A DNA stretch of 64,000 nucleotides from positions 1 through 64,000 of the forward strand of contig NZ_CALDPF010000043.1 in assembly GCF_937912035.1 (NCBI RefSeq), read 5' to 3'. Positions within the stretch are counted from its first letter, which is position 1; each line of letters begins with the position of its first letter. The notes under the pieces were generated by a model. The model did not search any database, was not told the origin of the DNA, and saw nothing but the letters and a program-made list of their open reading frames with translations. The stretch is from an uncultured Bacteroides sp. GTDB lineage: Bacteria > Bacteroidota > Bacteroidia > Bacteroidales > Bacteroidaceae. Positions 1 to 8,062 of the stretch are shown in pieces. A program made the position numbers and the translations under genes.

Positions 1-80
1 TAATGTTGCCATTTCTTTCGCATACTGCTTACACATTTTAATCGTTTATAAATGTGTCTACCTATGGCAGTATAAGACAT
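1..80 (-). CDS. possible 5' end of a gene running off the left edge
   Basis: An open frame starts with ATG at 78-80 and stays open for 26 codons to the window edge (MSYTAIGRHIYKRLK...). The start has an A/T-rich upstream stretch of the kind common at Bacteroidales starts. The fragment is too short to assign to a family, and it could be chance. Confidence 0.22.
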   Translation of the reverse strand, partial: MSYTAIGRHIYKRLKCVSSMRKKWQH

Positions 81-134
81 TTTTAAAAAAGACGGCGGTC
101 TCTTTGGAAAAGTTATTCCGTTGTCTGTTAGATT

Positions 135-224
135 AAAAAGTTGGATTCTCACCCTTCACACCCTTCACGCTTCACATAAAACGGTGAAAGGTGAAGGGTG
201 TGAAGGGTGAAATTCCAACTTTTT
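135..224. repeat. long 41-bp-arm inverted repeat, probable terminator of xth
   Basis: Two 41-nt arms (135-175 and 184-224) are inverted copies with about four mismatches around an 8-nt loop. The core of each arm holds tandem CACCCTTCA-type blocks. The outer ends are AAAAAGTTGGA and TCCAACTTTTT, so either strand would give a very strong hairpin followed by U residues. It begins 5 bp after the exonuclease III stop codon. The arms are much longer than a normal terminator, so it may also belong to a dispersed repeat family. Confidence 0.85.
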
Positions 225-228
225 ATTT

Positions 229-987
229 TTATAAATCAAGAACCAATTCTACCGGACAATGGTCGGAACCATATACATCGGTATGTATCTTGGCATCGAC
301 TAACTTTTCATTCAAGGACGCAGAGGTAACGAAATAGTCAATACGCCAGCCTGCATTCTTTTCCCTCGCCTTGAAGCGATACGACCACCAAGAGTAGATT
401 TCCTTCTGTTCCGGATAAAAGTAGCGGAAAGTGTCTGTAAAGCCCGCATTCAGCCATCGAGTAAACTTAGCACGCTCTTCGTCTGTAAAACCAGCGTTCT
501 TACGGTTACTCTTCGGATTCTTCAAGTCGATTTCCTGATGAGCCACATTCAAGTCACCACACACCACCACCGGCTTCTTTTCTTCCAACTGCTGGAGATA
601 AGCCAAGAAAGCATCTTCCCAGGTCATACGATAGTCCAATCTCTTCAATCCGTCCTGCGAATTAGGTACATAAACCGTAATGAGATAAAAATGTTCCATT
701 TCCAACGTAATGACACGACCTTCATGATCGTGCTCCTCCACTCCGATTCCATACGCTACCGACAAAGGCTGGTGACGGGTAAAGATAGCTGTACCCGAAT
801 ACCCTTTCTTTTCGGCGTAATTCCAATACGACTGATAACCCTCAAACTGAAGATCCAACTGACCCGCCTGCATCTTGGTTTCCTGCAAGCAAAAGAAATC
901 GGCATCCAAACGTGCAAACTCTTCTCTGAATCCCTTATCGCAACAGGCACGAAGGCCATTTACATTCCATGATATTAATTTCAACAT
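229..987 (-). CDS. xth: exodeoxyribonuclease III (AP endonuclease)
   Basis: Endonuclease/exonuclease/phosphatase-fold enzyme that cleaves DNA 5' of abasic sites in base-excision repair. The 252-residue protein carries the family motifs in order: WNVNGLRA at the N-terminus, QETK (metal-binding Glu), VYVPN with the catalytic Tyr region, GDLNVAH (Asp/Asn), RIDYF, and SDHCPV with the terminal catalytic Asp-His. The length is normal. A longer frame exists up to 1044, but I chose ATG 985-987 because the family starts at MLKLISWNVNGL and a TATTTTTG promoter box lies at 1011-1018, inside the would-be extension. It is monocistronic and lies between a long hairpin downstream and the secG terminator upstream. 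Confidence 0.96.
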   Translation of the reverse strand: MLKLISWNVNGLRACCDKGFREEFARLDADFFCLQETKMQAGQLDLQFEGYQSYWNYAEKKGYSGTAIFTRHQPLSVAYGIGVEEHDHEGRVITLEMEHFYLITVYVPNSQDGLKRLDYRMTWEDAFLAYLQQLEEKKPVVVCGDLNVAHQEIDLKNPKSNRKNAGFTDEERAKFTRWLNAGFTDTFRYFYPEQKEIYSWWSYRFKAREKNAGWRIDYFVTSASLNEKLVDAKIHTDVYGSDHCPVELVLDL

Positions 988-1010
988 AATACTTCCATTT
1001 TTAATTTTCA

Positions 1011-1018
1011 CAAAAATA
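1011..1018 (-). promoter_or_regulatory. -7 box of the xth promoter
   Basis: The minus strand reads TATTTTTG, a perfect Bacteroides TAnnTTTG box, 24 bp upstream of the chosen xth ATG. No clear -33 TTTG is seen at the expected distance. Confidence 0.55.
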
Positions 1019-1045
1019 AGAAAATCCAAAGGAATGAAAAACAAA

Positions 1046-1077
1046 AACGGTTCATTTCCTTCCGGGAACGAACCGCC
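1046..1077 (-). terminator. terminator of the secG operon
   Basis: CGGTTC (1048-1053) pairs with GAACCG (1070-1075), with extra inner pairing (TCC/GGGA). On the minus strand the stem is followed by TTTTTGTTTTT. Confidence 0.8.
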
Positions 1078-1106
1078 TTTATTCTTTTTCTAAAAAAAGA
1101 TGCGAA

Positions 1107-1475
1107 TTACTGAGCTGGTGCTTCTTCTGTAGCAGGAGCTTCAGCCGGAGTTTCTGTAGCTGTAGGAGCAACGAAACCTGCAGGTGCATTCAATGGGTTA
1201 GTAGCACTTTCTTTTACAGCCTGTTCCATGATAACAGAAGATTCTGCTGTTGCAGAAGGAAGTGCATAAGCACAAGCGATGCTGATGACTACCATAAAAC
1301 CTGCCAAACCCCAAGTCATCTTTTCAATAAAGTCTGTAGTCTTGCGAACACCCATAATCTGGTTTGAAGAAGCAAAACTAGAAGCCAAACCACCACCCTT
1401 AGAGTTTTGAATCATAACTACAAAGCACAAAAGCAATGCAGCGATAATAATCAATCCGATCAATAAAAAATACAT
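1107..1475 (-). CDS. secG: preprotein translocase subunit SecG
   Basis: Small inner-membrane subunit of the SecYEG channel. The 122-residue protein has two hydrophobic segments (about residues 3-22 and 53-74) joined by the typical MIQNSKGGGLASSF loop. A Bacteroidales-style Ala/Pro/Glu-rich tail (TETPAEAPATEEAPAQ) follows. It is the last gene of a tight operon, 6 bp after the TPR gene, and a strong terminator follows. Confidence 0.95.
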   Translation of the reverse strand: MYFLLIGLIIIAALLLCFVVMIQNSKGGGLASSFASSNQIMGVRKTTDFIEKMTWGLAGFMVVISIACAYALPSATAESSVIMEQAVKESATNPLNAPAGFVAPTATETPAEAPATEEAPAQ

Positions 1476-1481
1476 TTTCCC

Positions 1482-2225
1482 TTATTTTTGTTTATTGTTA
1501 ATAATCAATTTTTCCAAAAATCTAATTTGGTCTGCAAAGTAAGCGTTTTTTTCGGGATATTTCAAATTTAATCTCGTAATTATTTCAAGAGCTTTCGAAT
1601 ATCTTTGCTGTTTTACGTAAATTTTGGCCAAAGTCTCTGTAAAATAGCTTTCTTCCTCCGGTTCTTCCCTTGTTTGCTCCAAAGAATCCTCCTCTTCTTC
1701 CACTACTGAAGAAATCAAAGGTTGTTCCTCGGAATTCTCCAAAAAACTATCAATTAGATCTTGACCTTTCATTTTTGGTTCTTCCTCACCCTTCACTTCT
1801 TCTCCCACAAACGAGTCCTTCATCAAGTAGGATGTATAGTCCGTCGCTGCTTCTATTGGCAAAGAAATAATGTTCGAAGCAGAAGGTTCTTCCGGTAAAG
1901 TGGACAAGAAAGCATCGATCAATGAGAGTGTACGATCCACTCCAACAGTTTCTTCCGGTACCAGCTGTTTTTCCAATGCCTTCAAAGTATATCGTTCCCC
2001 TTCTACCAAAGAGAAAAGGACACGACGATCGGCAATATACAAAGCAGCCCGTCGGAGCTCCTCCCCGAAAGTGATGTCATGCAGCAAGAAAAGGTTCTTG
2101 AGGTACAGCAATCGGGCCGTCTGGAAATAAGGATAGCGTGCGAGCAACGAACGAAGCTCGTACAAAGACTCCCGATCCAATCGCTCGGGATGTTTTATCC
2201 ATTCATAAAGACGTTGCTGTATCAT
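1482..2225 (-). CDS. TPR-containing protein of the lptE-secG operon
   Basis: A 247-residue protein with no signal peptide or membrane segment. The N-terminal half is helical with many Leu/Tyr/Arg residues. The middle (about 120-185) is acidic and low in complexity (EEEEDSLEQTREEPEEE). The C-terminus has at least one TPR-like helix pair (LAKIYVKQQRYSKALEIITRL). It lies 4 bp after lptE and 6 bp before secG, so it is co-transcribed with envelope-biogenesis genes. A scaffold role near the Sec or Lpt machinery is possible, but its function is not known to me. Confidence 0.85.
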   Translation of the reverse strand: MIQQRLYEWIKHPERLDRESLYELRSLLARYPYFQTARLLYLKNLFLLHDITFGEELRRAALYIADRRVLFSLVEGERYTLKALEKQLVPEETVGVDRTLSLIDAFLSTLPEEPSASNIISLPIEAATDYTSYLMKDSFVGEEVKGEEEPKMKGQDLIDSFLENSEEQPLISSVVEEEEDSLEQTREEPEEESYFTETLAKIYVKQQRYSKALEIITRLNLKYPEKNAYFADQIRFLEKLIINNKQK

Positions 2226-2229
2226 ACAT

Positions 2230-2739
2230 TTACCAGTTTGCTACGGTTGCATTAAAAATCTGGTCTACAATGTCCTTAATCATCTGGTTCACCAATTCGT
2301 CCTGTACCGAAGCCAACTGCTGAGTAGCATCGTATTCACGGCTAGCCGAGAACTGTTTAGCCTCGAAGTTTTCCTGTGGATTGGAATTGTTGGTGAAAGT
2401 AACACGAACGGTCATACGAAGTTCGGCCATGGTAGAATAACCATCAGCTCCTACCCCTTTATTATAAGCATCGTAATTGGTGATTTCACCAGAAAGAGTC
2501 AAGTCACCACCACGTTTCACCATCTGCAAACGGGTTTGTTGGGTATAGATATCCTGCAAAGCTGTATTGAACATACTTTCCATAGGCCCCCATACAAAGC
2601 CCACCGAACGATTGGCAAAGTTTTCGATGGCGATAGACTTCACCTTTGTATAGTCAATGGACGATCCATTGAACTGATAAGAAACAGAACAAGCCGTCAT
2701 CACGATAGCCATGACACACATTGTTCCCCAATATTTCAT
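2230..2739 (-). CDS. lptE: LPS-assembly lipoprotein LptE
   Basis: Predicted outer-membrane lipoprotein that plugs the LptD barrel during lipopolysaccharide export. It has a short N-terminal signal ending in a lipobox (AIVMTAC), then the VSYQFNGSSIDY and VKSIAIENFANRS pattern of Bacteroidetes LptE and a region with SGEITNYDAYN. The product is about 169 residues. I prefer ATG 2737-2739 (MKYWGTMCVM...), one base after the stop of the upstream gene, over ATG 2752-2754, which adds five residues and overlaps that gene. Confidence 0.85.
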   Translation of the reverse strand: MKYWGTMCVMAIVMTACSVSYQFNGSSIDYTKVKSIAIENFANRSVGFVWGPMESMFNTALQDIYTQQTRLQMVKRGGDLTLSGEITNYDAYNKGVGADGYSTMAELRMTVRVTFTNNSNPQENFEAKQFSASREYDATQQLASVQDELVNQMIKDIVDQIFNATVANW

Positions 2740-2740
2740 T

Positions 2741-3970
2741 TTATTCCAAACCATATTCCTTTATTTTTCGATAGAGTGTACGTTCTGATATTTTCAAGTC
2801 CTTTGCTGCATTCTTCCGTCGTCCATGGTGACGTTCCAAAGCTTTCCGAATCATCTCCTTCTCCACTTCATCCAATGAGAGTGTCTCTTCTACGTATTCT
2901 TCTGTATCCTGGATATCATCATCCGCATGAGAAATAGTAGGAGTGGCATGGGTCAATGGAGAGATATTGATGGTAGGCGATGTTACAGCCGGATGTACCA
3001 TACTATAGTTAGGTTCGCCTCCCCGTTCAGCCATGAGCGTATTGACCAACTTCTTCAGTTCCGTCATGTCCCGACGCATATCAAACAAGACTTGATACAG
3101 AATTTCCCGTTCGCTTTCGAACGTCTTTCCCCCACCATTGCCCTTGGCACCGAACAGCATCGGCAACCGAGCATCCATCTGTTGGGCAGGCAAATAATTC
3201 TGCAAAATATGAGAATTGATTTCCCGATGGGTCTCAATGATGGAAATCTGCTCCGTGATGTTCTTCAACTGACGAACATTGCCCGGCCAAGGATAAGCCA
3301 TCAGCATGGCCTTTGCATCTTCGGTCAACTGCACCGAAGGCATTCGATATTTCTCAGCAAAATCAGAAGCAAATTTACGGAACAACAAAGAGATATCCTC
3401 GCCACGTTCACGCAAAGGAGGTATCTTGATAGGTACAGTATTCAGACGATAGAACAAGTCCTCACGGAAACGTCCCGAAGCAATGGCTTCCGCCAAATTC
3501 ACATTGGTAGCCGCCACAATGCGGACATCTGTCTTCTGAACCTTGGAAGAACCTACCTTAATATATTCGCCACTTTCCAGCACACGCAACAAGCGAGCTT
3601 GAGTAGATAGAGGAAGCTCCCCTACTTCATCCAAGAAAATGGTACCCCCATTGGCTTCCGCAAAATAACCGTTACGGTCACCAATAGCGCCCGTAAACGA
3701 ACCCTTTTCATGACCGAACAATTCCGAATCAATGGTACCTTCCGGAATGGCCCCACAGTTCACTGCAATATAATATCCATGCTTCCGGCGACTGAACTGA
3801 TGAATAATCTGGGGAAAGTTTTCCTTACCTACCCCACTTTCACCGGTAATCAGTACCGACAAATCGGTTGGAGCCACCTGCATTGCAATATCAATGGCTC
3901 TATTCAGTCCTTCGGCATTCCCAATAATACCAAAACGGAGTTTGATGTTCTGAATCTCAGCTTTTACCAT
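2741..3970 (-). CDS. sigma54-interacting transcriptional activator, Fis-type HTH
   Basis: About 409 residues. The AAA+ ATPase domain includes Walker A GESGVGKE, the sigma54-contact loop as GSFTGA, Walker B-type GGTIFLDEVGEL, and the arginine-finger region (FREDLFYRLNTVPI). A variable linker follows, then a C-terminal Fis-type helix-turn-helix (RKNAAKDLKISERTLYRKIKEYG). There is no receiver, GAF or PAS domain, so activity may be set by level or by an unknown partner. The loop is GSFTGA where most activators have GAFTGA. I chose ATG 3968-3970 (MVKAEIQNIKLRFGIIG) because the promoter lies at 3992-4021, within the longer frame that runs to 4021. It is first in the operon with lptE, TPR and secG. 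Confidence 0.92.
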   Translation of the reverse strand: MVKAEIQNIKLRFGIIGNAEGLNRAIDIAMQVAPTDLSVLITGESGVGKENFPQIIHQFSRRKHGYYIAVNCGAIPEGTIDSELFGHEKGSFTGAIGDRNGYFAEANGGTIFLDEVGELPLSTQARLLRVLESGEYIKVGSSKVQKTDVRIVAATNVNLAEAIASGRFREDLFYRLNTVPIKIPPLRERGEDISLLFRKFASDFAEKYRMPSVQLTEDAKAMLMAYPWPGNVRQLKNITEQISIIETHREINSHILQNYLPAQQMDARLPMLFGAKGNGGGKTFESEREILYQVLFDMRRDMTELKKLVNTLMAERGGEPNYSMVHPAVTSPTINISPLTHATPTISHADDDIQDTEEYVEETLSLDEVEKEMIRKALERHHGRRKNAAKDLKISERTLYRKIKEYGLE

Positions 3971-3991
3971 ATTCTTTTTGCTAAACCATGA

Positions 3992-4021
3992 CAAAATTAC
4001 TAATAAGTTGGTATACAACAA
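3992..4021 (-). promoter_or_regulatory. promoter of the sigma54 activator-lptE-secG operon
   Basis: On the minus strand TTG (4021-4019), 19 nt, then TAATTTTG (3999-3992) fits the Bacteroides -33/-7 consensus. It separates this operon from the ROK kinase gene upstream. Confidence 0.6.
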
Positions 4022-4041
4022 GCAATTTTGTCAGTTTTTAA

Positions 4042-5001
4042 CTATCTATCGGTCCAAGCCAAGGCTGCAGCCCCCAATAAGGCCGCTTCTGCATCCTTCA
4101 ATTGCGACACGAGAAAACGAGCTGTACCTTTATAATTATCAAATACCGTTTCGTTATAAGTCTTCACAATAGGTTCCATCAACAAGTCGCCAGCCTTGGT
4201 CAAACCACCAAAGAAGATAAAGGCTTCCGGATCGGAGAAAGTAGCAAAGTCCGCACAACTTTCACCCAACAACTGTCCAGTAAAAGCAAAGACCTCATTA
4301 CCCAATCGGTCTCCTTGCACGGCTGCATCGTATACATCCTTCGAAGTGATTTCATCCAAAGGCAAAGCATGAAGCGGACTTTCCAGATAGTTGCCTGAAG
4401 CCAAGTATTCACGGGCTGTTTCCGCCACTCCCGTTGCCGAACAATAGGTTTCCAAGCAACCCTTCCGTCCACAAGGACAAGGACGACCGTTTTCCGGACG
4501 AATGGAGGTATGCCCCAATTCACCTGCGAAACTTCGCTTACCATATACCAACTGGCCATTGACCACAATACCACTTCCGACACCTGTTCCCAAAGTCAGC
4601 ATAATGAAATCCTTCATGCCTTTGGCTGCTCCATAGAGCATTTCACCCAAAGCAGCGGCTTTCGCATCATTGGTCATTCGCACACGGATTCCCAAACGTG
4701 TTTCCAATTTAGAGGCCAAAGGTACGATTCCTTTCCAAGGAAGGTTAGTCGCATTCTCGATGGTTTGTCCCCAATAATTCACATCGGGAGCACCGATGCC
4801 AAAAGCTTCGATTTGGTCTTTTCCACCGACCTGTTCGAACAAGCGTTCAGCCACTAAGGCACACTGTTCTACATAGTCTTCCAACAGAGAAAAAGATTGT
4901 GTACGGAAGCTATCCGTACACACAATCTTTCCAGTCTCGTCGACTACCCCTAATACTGAATTTGTCCCTCCTAAATCAAGGGCCAATACATAAGGTTTCA
5001 T
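4042..5001 (-). CDS. ROK-family sugar kinase, probable hexose/mannose kinase
   Basis: Cytosolic ATP-dependent sugar kinase, 319 residues. It shows the phosphate-binding LDLGGTN at the N-terminus, the sugar-binding NDAKAAALGE and LTLGTGVGSGIV, and the ROK zinc motif CPCGRKGCLE, followed by ETYCSATG. It is the last gene of the alpha-mannosidase operon, 4 bp after GH125, so phosphorylating mannose released by the locus is the simplest role. The specificity (glucose, mannose, ManNAc) cannot be read from these motifs. Confidence 0.85.
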   Translation of the reverse strand: MKPYVLALDLGGTNSVLGVVDETGKIVCTDSFRTQSFSLLEDYVEQCALVAERLFEQVGGKDQIEAFGIGAPDVNYWGQTIENATNLPWKGIVPLASKLETRLGIRVRMTNDAKAAALGEMLYGAAKGMKDFIMLTLGTGVGSGIVVNGQLVYGKRSFAGELGHTSIRPENGRPCPCGRKGCLETYCSATGVAETAREYLASGNYLESPLHALPLDEITSKDVYDAAVQGDRLGNEVFAFTGQLLGESCADFATFSDPEAFIFFGGLTKAGDLLMEPIVKTYNETVFDNYKGTARFLVSQLKDAEAALLGAAALAWTDR

Positions 5002-5005
5002 ATCT

Positions 5006-6433
5006 TTACTTCTTATAAGTATCCTTTAAAATTTCAGGACATTCACGATAAGCCTTTACTACCAATTCACCAAACAAGGTATTGGTCCAAGCAAACCAAG
5101 AACGGGTAAACTTATGATGATCATTCACATGGAAGCTTTCGTGCATAAAGCCTGTGTCTGCATCAGTATTGCAAAGATGAGTCAGACATTCCTTGATTTC
5201 TGCGGCATCATTAGTTGTCAATCCCTTGATAATCATACTCATTGGCCATGCATAATCCAATCCTACGTGCGGTCCACCAATGCCTTCACCATCCTTACCC
5301 TTGAAGAAGTATGGGTTGTTTTCACTCCAAACCAACTTACGGGTATTCTGATAGAGCGGATCGTCCTGTGCACAATAACCCAAATAAGGAGCAGCCAACA
5401 AGCTAGGCACATTGGCATCGTCCATGCAATAAGAGTTACCGTAACCATCCACTTCAAATGCATAAACCTTTCCCGCTACCGGATGATTCACGACACCATA
5501 TTTCTGAATAGCAGCATCCACTTCGTCTGCCAATGCCTTGCATTCAGCAGCAAATTCTGTATTCTTCAATACCTTGGTTTCGATTTCGGCTAACTGACGC
5601 AACGATACCACGGCAAACATGTTCGATGGAATCAAGAAGCCATATTGAGTAGCATCATCCGATGGACGGAAAGCAGAGAAAATCAAGCCAACCGGCTTCA
5701 CCGGTGCACCGAAACCACCATTGATTTGAGAATCAGTCGGACGGTCACAATCACGCATGAAGCTATATGGACCGAGATTGTCCTTACGTTGTTGTTCCTT
5801 GAAAGTCTTTACGACCAACTGCATGGCTTCGTGCCATTGGGCATCAAATACCGAAGTATCGCCTGTGAGCAACCAATAGAAATAAGCTACACGAATCGGA
5901 TAACACAATGAGTCGATTTCCCATTTGCGTTCGTGCAATTCCTTACGCATCTTTTGAGTCATGTCACTTTCCCAATAGCTACCCTTCGGGCCATCGTTGA
6001 AAGCATTCGCATACGGATCGAGCAAGATACAAGCTGTCTGACGGTTAATCAAACCAGCAATCAATGTCTGCAATTCCTTATCCCCTTCCATCAAAACCAA
6101 GTACGGCCATAACTGAGCAGAGGAGTCACGCAACCACATGGCATCAATATCGCCTGTAATGACAAAAGTATCCGGTTTCTTGCCATCCATTTTAAATTTT
6201 ACGGTAGTATCCAAGGTATTCGGATAACAATTCTGGAACATTTCACGCAACTTCGGGTCCTGAATAACCTTACTTACTTCCTTAATCAGTTTTTCTACCG
6301 CCTTCGAAGTAAAGTTTCTTTCTGCTACTGGTGGACGCTTGTTGTCTACCTTATTTTCTGCTTCCACCGACGATGGTGCCAATGCCAACATACATGCCAA
6401 TGCCGATGCAGCTATCCAATGATTCTTCTTCAT
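5006..6433 (-). CDS. GH125 exo-alpha-1,6-mannosidase
   Basis: 475 residues with a cleaved signal peptide (MKKNHWIAASALACMLALAPSS). The rest matches the (alpha/alpha)6-barrel GH125 family: GDIDAMWLRDSSAQLWPYL near residues 95-115, RQTACILLDPYANAFNDGP, SYWESDMTQKMRKELHERKWE with DSLCYPIRVAYFYW, and a late GGPHVGLDYAWPMSMI. Family members release mannose from alpha-1,6-linked mannosides. It lies 18 bp after the MGH1-like gene and 4 bp before the ROK kinase, and is probably periplasmic. Length is typical. Confidence 0.93.
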   Translation of the reverse strand: MKKNHWIAASALACMLALAPSSVEAENKVDNKRPPVAERNFTSKAVEKLIKEVSKVIQDPKLREMFQNCYPNTLDTTVKFKMDGKKPDTFVITGDIDAMWLRDSSAQLWPYLVLMEGDKELQTLIAGLINRQTACILLDPYANAFNDGPKGSYWESDMTQKMRKELHERKWEIDSLCYPIRVAYFYWLLTGDTSVFDAQWHEAMQLVVKTFKEQQRKDNLGPYSFMRDCDRPTDSQINGGFGAPVKPVGLIFSAFRPSDDATQYGFLIPSNMFAVVSLRQLAEIETKVLKNTEFAAECKALADEVDAAIQKYGVVNHPVAGKVYAFEVDGYGNSYCMDDANVPSLLAAPYLGYCAQDDPLYQNTRKLVWSENNPYFFKGKDGEGIGGPHVGLDYAWPMSMIIKGLTTNDAAEIKECLTHLCNTDADTGFMHESFHVNDHHKFTRSWFAWTNTLFGELVVKAYRECPEILKDTYKK

Positions 6434-6451
6434 ATAATAAATGTATTAGAT

Positions 6452-8062
6452 TTAGAAATTATTTTTTCCGGCAACTACCTGGAAGGTTTCTTCCTTGTCG
6501 CCATAACGGACTACCAACTGGAAATCCACATTCGATTCCACTTCGATTTTCGGTTTATCAGCTGCCGAACGACGACCATTTGCCTTCAAAGTAATCAATC
6601 CTTCCGGACCGAACGGATAGCGTTCGATACCGTTAGCTTCAGTCAAATTCATATCCCATACAATCTTCTTGTTGGTATAATCGCCACGGATGCCAATGAT
6701 GAATTCAATCAATTCCGCAATCGGTGCCAAACCGGTCCAACCGATAAAGTCCTTACGAGCCATGAATCCCGGTTCGGTACTTTCCGGTGCATAATATTCA
6801 AAGAATGTATTGGTCTTCTTGTACACCTGGAACACTTGGTCGTAATGGTTCAATGCAATTTCACGAGCTTCCTTATCGAAACCTTTCTGCTTCAAGCCAG
6901 TCATCACCATGTAGTTGGTTCCCGGCCAAACGCCACCCTGCCAATAACGACCGTTTGCCTTGTAACGGGCATTGTCTGCCGACAAAGAAGGAACACGGTG
7001 TGTACGCTTGAAAGTTGCCGGATTATCCAATTCCTTTACCAAACGCTTGGTTTGATCATCGTTCAACACATCCGAGTACAATGCCCAATAAGCACCGATA
7101 CCCTTGGTCTTGCAAAGCGAACCATCGGCATACTGGTCATACAAGAAGCCGGTTTCTTCATCCCACAAGTTTTCACGAATATATTTCTTGAGATGTTCCA
7201 CTTCATCCTCGAACTCTTCGATTTCCTGCCAGCGTTCCAAATAGAAACCCATTTCGAGCAACAAGTTGGCAATGAAGAGTTGCTGCAAGTTGGTATCCAA
7301 CCAAATCATGTGACCATGGCTGAAAATCATGCTGTATTCGCTTGGTACGCGAGGCATATTGTCCATACCTGTACCCCAACCACTCGACCAATACATACCG
7401 TTTCGCCAAGTGCGGTTCAACTTCAACCACTTATAATAAGAACAAAGTACAGGGAAAATCTTGTGCAAACGTTCCATATCGCCAAACTGGTGGAAGTACA
7501 CCATTTCACACCAAGGGATCAAGTTCGGTCCTGTACTTACCGGGTCGTAACGTTCGAAGCAGTCGGCACCATCTGCCTTGATTTCACGACAGATAAAACC
7601 GTCCGGATGCTGCTTGGCATAGAAGTTGTCCAAAGTATTCTGGAACGGGAAGAAACGGGCGCCATAACGGGCAAACATCAAGATAAAGGAAGAGTCCCAC
7701 ATAAAGATGTTTCCATTATAGGCAGTATCGATGTACGGCATGATGAAACCGGAACCCGGTTGAGGATTGCGCAAATTGCCAACCCCGATTTCCCAAGCAC
7801 GCCAATACATGTTGATTTCCTCGTCATGACCAGCCCAAATAGGCTTCGGGAGAACTTCCTTCGCTTCCGCAAAAGTAGGTAGAGTGACATACTTAGGCTG
7901 CTGTACACGGAATTCATTTTCCGCCACCAATGCCTGCTTTACATACGTATCCTTATAAGGAATCTTATAAATACTGTCATTGCCACAACTTTGTGCATGA
8001 CCGATGCCCGGCAACATAGCCATACCGAGCAAACCTGCTATGATTGTTCTTCTTTTCATCAT
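6452..8062 (-). CDS. secreted MGH1/GH63-like (alpha/alpha)6 glycoside hydrolase
   Basis: 536 residues with signal peptide MMKRRTIIAGLLGMAMLPGIGHAQ. The body resembles trehalase/GH63/mannosylglycerate-hydrolase (MGH1-like) proteins: MWDSSFILMFARYG, HPDGFICREI, DPVSTGPNLIPWCEM, RYWQGGVWPGTNYMV and FFEYYAPESTEPG. The WDS and QGGVWPG segments are where this fold normally carries catalytic acids. The substrate is not evident; in this locus an alpha-gluco- or alpha-mannoside is likely. It overlaps the phosphatase gene upstream by 4 bp (ATGA), which implies translational coupling. Confidence 0.82.
   Translation of the reverse strand: MMKRRTIIAGLLGMAMLPGIGHAQSCGNDSIYKIPYKDTYVKQALVAENEFRVQQPKYVTLPTFAEAKEVLPKPIWAGHDEEINMYWRAWEIGVGNLRNPQPGSGFIMPYIDTAYNGNIFMWDSSFILMFARYGARFFPFQNTLDNFYAKQHPDGFICREIKADGADCFERYDPVSTGPNLIPWCEMVYFHQFGDMERLHKIFPVLCSYYKWLKLNRTWRNGMYWSSGWGTGMDNMPRVPSEYSMIFSHGHMIWLDTNLQQLFIANLLLEMGFYLERWQEIEEFEDEVEHLKKYIRENLWDEETGFLYDQYADGSLCKTKGIGAYWALYSDVLNDDQTKRLVKELDNPATFKRTHRVPSLSADNARYKANGRYWQGGVWPGTNYMVMTGLKQKGFDKEAREIALNHYDQVFQVYKKTNTFFEYYAPESTEPGFMARKDFIGWTGLAPIAELIEFIIGIRGDYTNKKIVWDMNLTEANGIERYPFGPEGLITLKANGRRSAADKPKIEVESNVDFQLVVRYGDKEETFQVVAGKNNF

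Noticed and set aside
988..1044. Upstream extension of exonuclease III to ATG at 1044
   Set aside because: The added residues are not found in the family, and a promoter box lies inside them.
6419..7882. 487-codon plus-strand frame opposite the MGH1-like gene
   Set aside because: It is antisense to a gene with clear family motifs and a signal peptide, and its own translation has no recognizable domain.
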